6,725 nt of DNA, from contig QMLZ01000159.1 of the NCBI GenBank assembly GCA_003646995.1, positions 1 through 6,725 on the forward strand. Reading direction: 5' to 3'. Every line of letters starts with the position of its first letter. Position 1 is the first letter of the stretch. Under the pieces are notes generated by a model. That model worked only from the letters and a program-made list of their open reading frames with translations. It had not been told where the DNA came from and ran no database searches. Positions 5,653 to 6,725 of the stretch are shown piece after piece. This stretch comes from Deltaproteobacteria bacterium. GTDB taxonomy: Bacteria; Desulfobacterota; DSM-4660; Desulfatiglandales; Desulfatiglandaceae. The position numbers were made by a program, and so were the translations under genes.

Positions 5653-6029
5653 AATATTATTTTGAATTTTTCGACACCTTCATAGCATACACGAACAACT
5701 TTCGTGAATCACTCTCACAGACCTTGTCTTCGATTCCGAGGGAATTGGTATATCCCCTATATTACCGGCTCGATTTTTTCGTCCAAGACACAACGATTAG
5801 AATAATAGCGCTCAATTGAAAGTAGCAGGGATTTTTCACTGTTGCAGCAACGGCACCCTATCATAACCAATCGAAAATCAATTATTTACCGCATAAAGAT
5901 TAGGCACTGTTTTATGATGGTTTATCTCTTCCACAATAGGCTTGGGATCTTTGGATAATAATAATATCATCCTCTAAAATAGCTTCTCAATCGGTAGTAA
6001 AGTACGAAAGCAAGGGATCAACTCCTTAA

Positions 6030-6725
6030 TCAGTTTCCCGCAATAATAAGACTACAGACACCCGAGCCCGGGACACCACCAATGTTATGGCTGAGACCGA
6101 GAGAAGGATTTTTCACTTGGCGTGGACCAGCCTTCTCTTGAAGCTGCTTGTAAACCTCATACATCATTCTTAACCCGCTTGCTCCAAGAGGATGTCCAAA
6201 ACATTTCAAACCACCATCAGTATTTATTGGCAACTCTCCATCCAGGGCAAAGCTGTCAGCTTCAATATCGTCTCTGGCCTCCCCTCTGTGGGAAAATTGA
6301 AGGTCCTCATAAATTGTCATCTCGGTTATACTGAAACAATCGTGTACCTCCGCGATGCTGATCTCTCTTCTCGGATCTGTTATACCCGCTTCTTTATAGG
6401 CTGCGATACTAGCGCGATAGGTTTCCTCCATATTCGTATATCCCCACTCGGAATTGAGGGCTCCCTCACGAGGCCCTTGGGCGATTTCTAATGCCTTAAT
6501 GTAGATAGGATCGTCTCTGAAACTACTTGCCATATCGGCACGAGTAACAATTGCAGCTGCAGCACCATCGCTCACTCCGCAACAGTCATATAGGCCCAGG
6601 GGATAAGCTACCATAGGGGCTTTTAATACCTGCTCTATGGTTATTTCCCTCTGGAAGTGAGCCTTTGGTGACAGGGTACCATTGTGGTGATTTTTCACCG
6701 CGATCTTTGCTAAAAGTTCTCTGCC
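6030..6725 (-). CDS. Thiolase family protein (SCP2-type acyl-CoA thiolase), C-terminal part
   Basis: The frame is open from the window edge at 6725 to TGA at 6032-6030, giving 231 residues. That is a little more than half of a roughly 390-residue thiolase. It begins in mid-protein (GRELLAKIAVKNHHNGTLSP), so the GTG at 6698 is not the start. Visible motifs are YDCCGVSDGAAAAIVT (46-61 of the fragment), EVHDCFSITE (126-135), NTDGGLKCFGHPLGASG (168-184) and the C-terminal NIGGVPGSGVCSLII. The HDCF and GHP motifs are those of the SCP2-thiolase and 'lipid-transfer protein' branch, which cleaves or forms 3-oxoacyl-CoA. Many bacterial members work with a small DUF35 Zn-ribbon/OB-fold partner, as in the BbsAB benzoylsuccinyl-CoA thiolase. 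No partner is visible downstream. The nucleophilic Cys of the N-terminal half is outside the window. The family call is firm; the substrate is unknown. Confidence 0.92.
   Translation of the reverse strand, partial: GRELLAKIAVKNHHNGTLSPKAHFQREITIEQVLKAPMVAYPLGLYDCCGVSDGAAAAIVTRADMASSFRDDPIYIKALEIAQGPREGALNSEWGYTNMEETYRASIAAYKEAGITDPRREISIAEVHDCFSITEMTIYEDLQFSHRGEARDDIEADSFALDGELPINTDGGLKCFGHPLGASGLRMMYEVYKQLQEKAGPRQVKNPSLGLSHNIGGVPGSGVCSLIIAGN

Larger units (their letters stand above)
5602..5812. repeat. 11-bp inverted repeats 200 bp apart
   Basis: AGCGCTATTAT at 5602-5612 is the exact reverse complement of ATAATAGCGCT at 5802-5812, bounding a 211-bp segment. The left arm overlaps the TATAAT box. 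No target-site duplication is visible at the outer edges, so a miniature transposable element is not established. The arms may be paired regulator half-sites or chance. Confidence 0.3.
5422..6029 (-). other. 608-bp gap between thiolase and CoA-transferase genes
   Basis: There is no intact gene on either strand. Next to the CoA-transferase it holds a ribosome binding site, a 28-codon ORF, a TATAAT box and a 12-bp palindrome, all listed separately. Other marks are: a 6-bp inverted repeat CACGAA-N5-TTCGTG at 5690-5706; an AT-rich imperfect palindrome at 5953-5972; and a 30-codon minus-strand ORF at 5970-5878 (MILLLSKDPKPIVEEINHH...) with no correctly spaced ribosome binding site. I could not identify any fragment. 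No intrinsic terminator with a U-run follows the thiolase stop at 6030. The gap probably separates two transcription units, with a promoter for the CoA-transferase near 5608-5650. Confidence 0.5.

Noticed and set aside
5844..5859. Possible sigma-54 promoter on the minus strand (GG-N10-GC within GGGTGCCGTTGCTGCA).
   Set aside because: The GG/GC spacing is right, but several consensus positions (TGGCAC, TTGC) mismatch. It lies over 400 bp from the gene start, and no activator or other support is visible.
6030..6698. Start of the thiolase at the GTG at 6698.
   Set aside because: The frame is open to the window edge with conserved thiolase sequence before that codon (GRELLAKIAV). The protein lacks its N-terminal half, so this is an internal Val.

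Overview
The window reads as a piece of a bacterial acyl-CoA catabolism cluster. Every supportable gene is on the minus strand, so transcription runs from high to low coordinates. Base composition is intermediate. The gene content (a class III CoA-transferase, a sterol-carrier-protein-type thiolase, two crotonases and a nitronate monooxygenase/FabK-type flavoprotein) is what one meets in anaerobic or facultative degraders of aromatic, alicyclic or branched acids, such as Desulfobacterota and some Betaproteobacteria. That taxonomic guess is inference; the window holds no rRNA or other marker gene.

Layout in transcription order: (1) 6725-6030, the C-terminal 231 residues of a thiolase whose start lies outside the window. 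(2) 6029-5422, a 608-bp gap with no intact gene. It holds short ORF debris, an 11-bp inverted repeat, a perfect 12-bp palindrome TTGTATATACAA, a TATAAT box and a strong ribosome binding site. (3) 5421-2911, an 836-residue protein made of two tandem CaiB/BaiF CoA-transferase domains. The second keeps the catalytic Asp (D606); the first has Tyr (Y185) at that position. (4) 2910-2593, a gap holding the frameshifted, truncated N-terminus of a short-chain dehydrogenase. (5) 2592-1507, a complete nitronate monooxygenase/FabK-like FMN protein. (6) 1506-1082, a gap with a strong Shine-Dalgarno site, a 34-codon ORF and an apparent frameshifted continuation of it, ending 18 bp before the next gene. (7) 1081-314, a complete crotonase with an altered active site. 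(8) 290-1, the N-terminal 96 residues of a second, canonical-looking crotonase that continues past the window edge.

Taken together the genes could activate a carboxylic acid by CoA transfer, oxidise and hydrate the acyl-CoA, and cleave it thiolytically. The set of enzyme classes parallels the bbs (benzylsuccinate beta-oxidation) operon: a two-part CoA-transferase, SDR-type hydroxyacyl-CoA dehydrogenase, crotonase, and SCP2-type thiolase. Here the two CoA-transferase parts are fused and the SDR is a remnant. The substrate cannot be read from the sequence. All three long gaps carry gene fragments in the same orientation, which suggests a cluster that has been eroding or rearranging.
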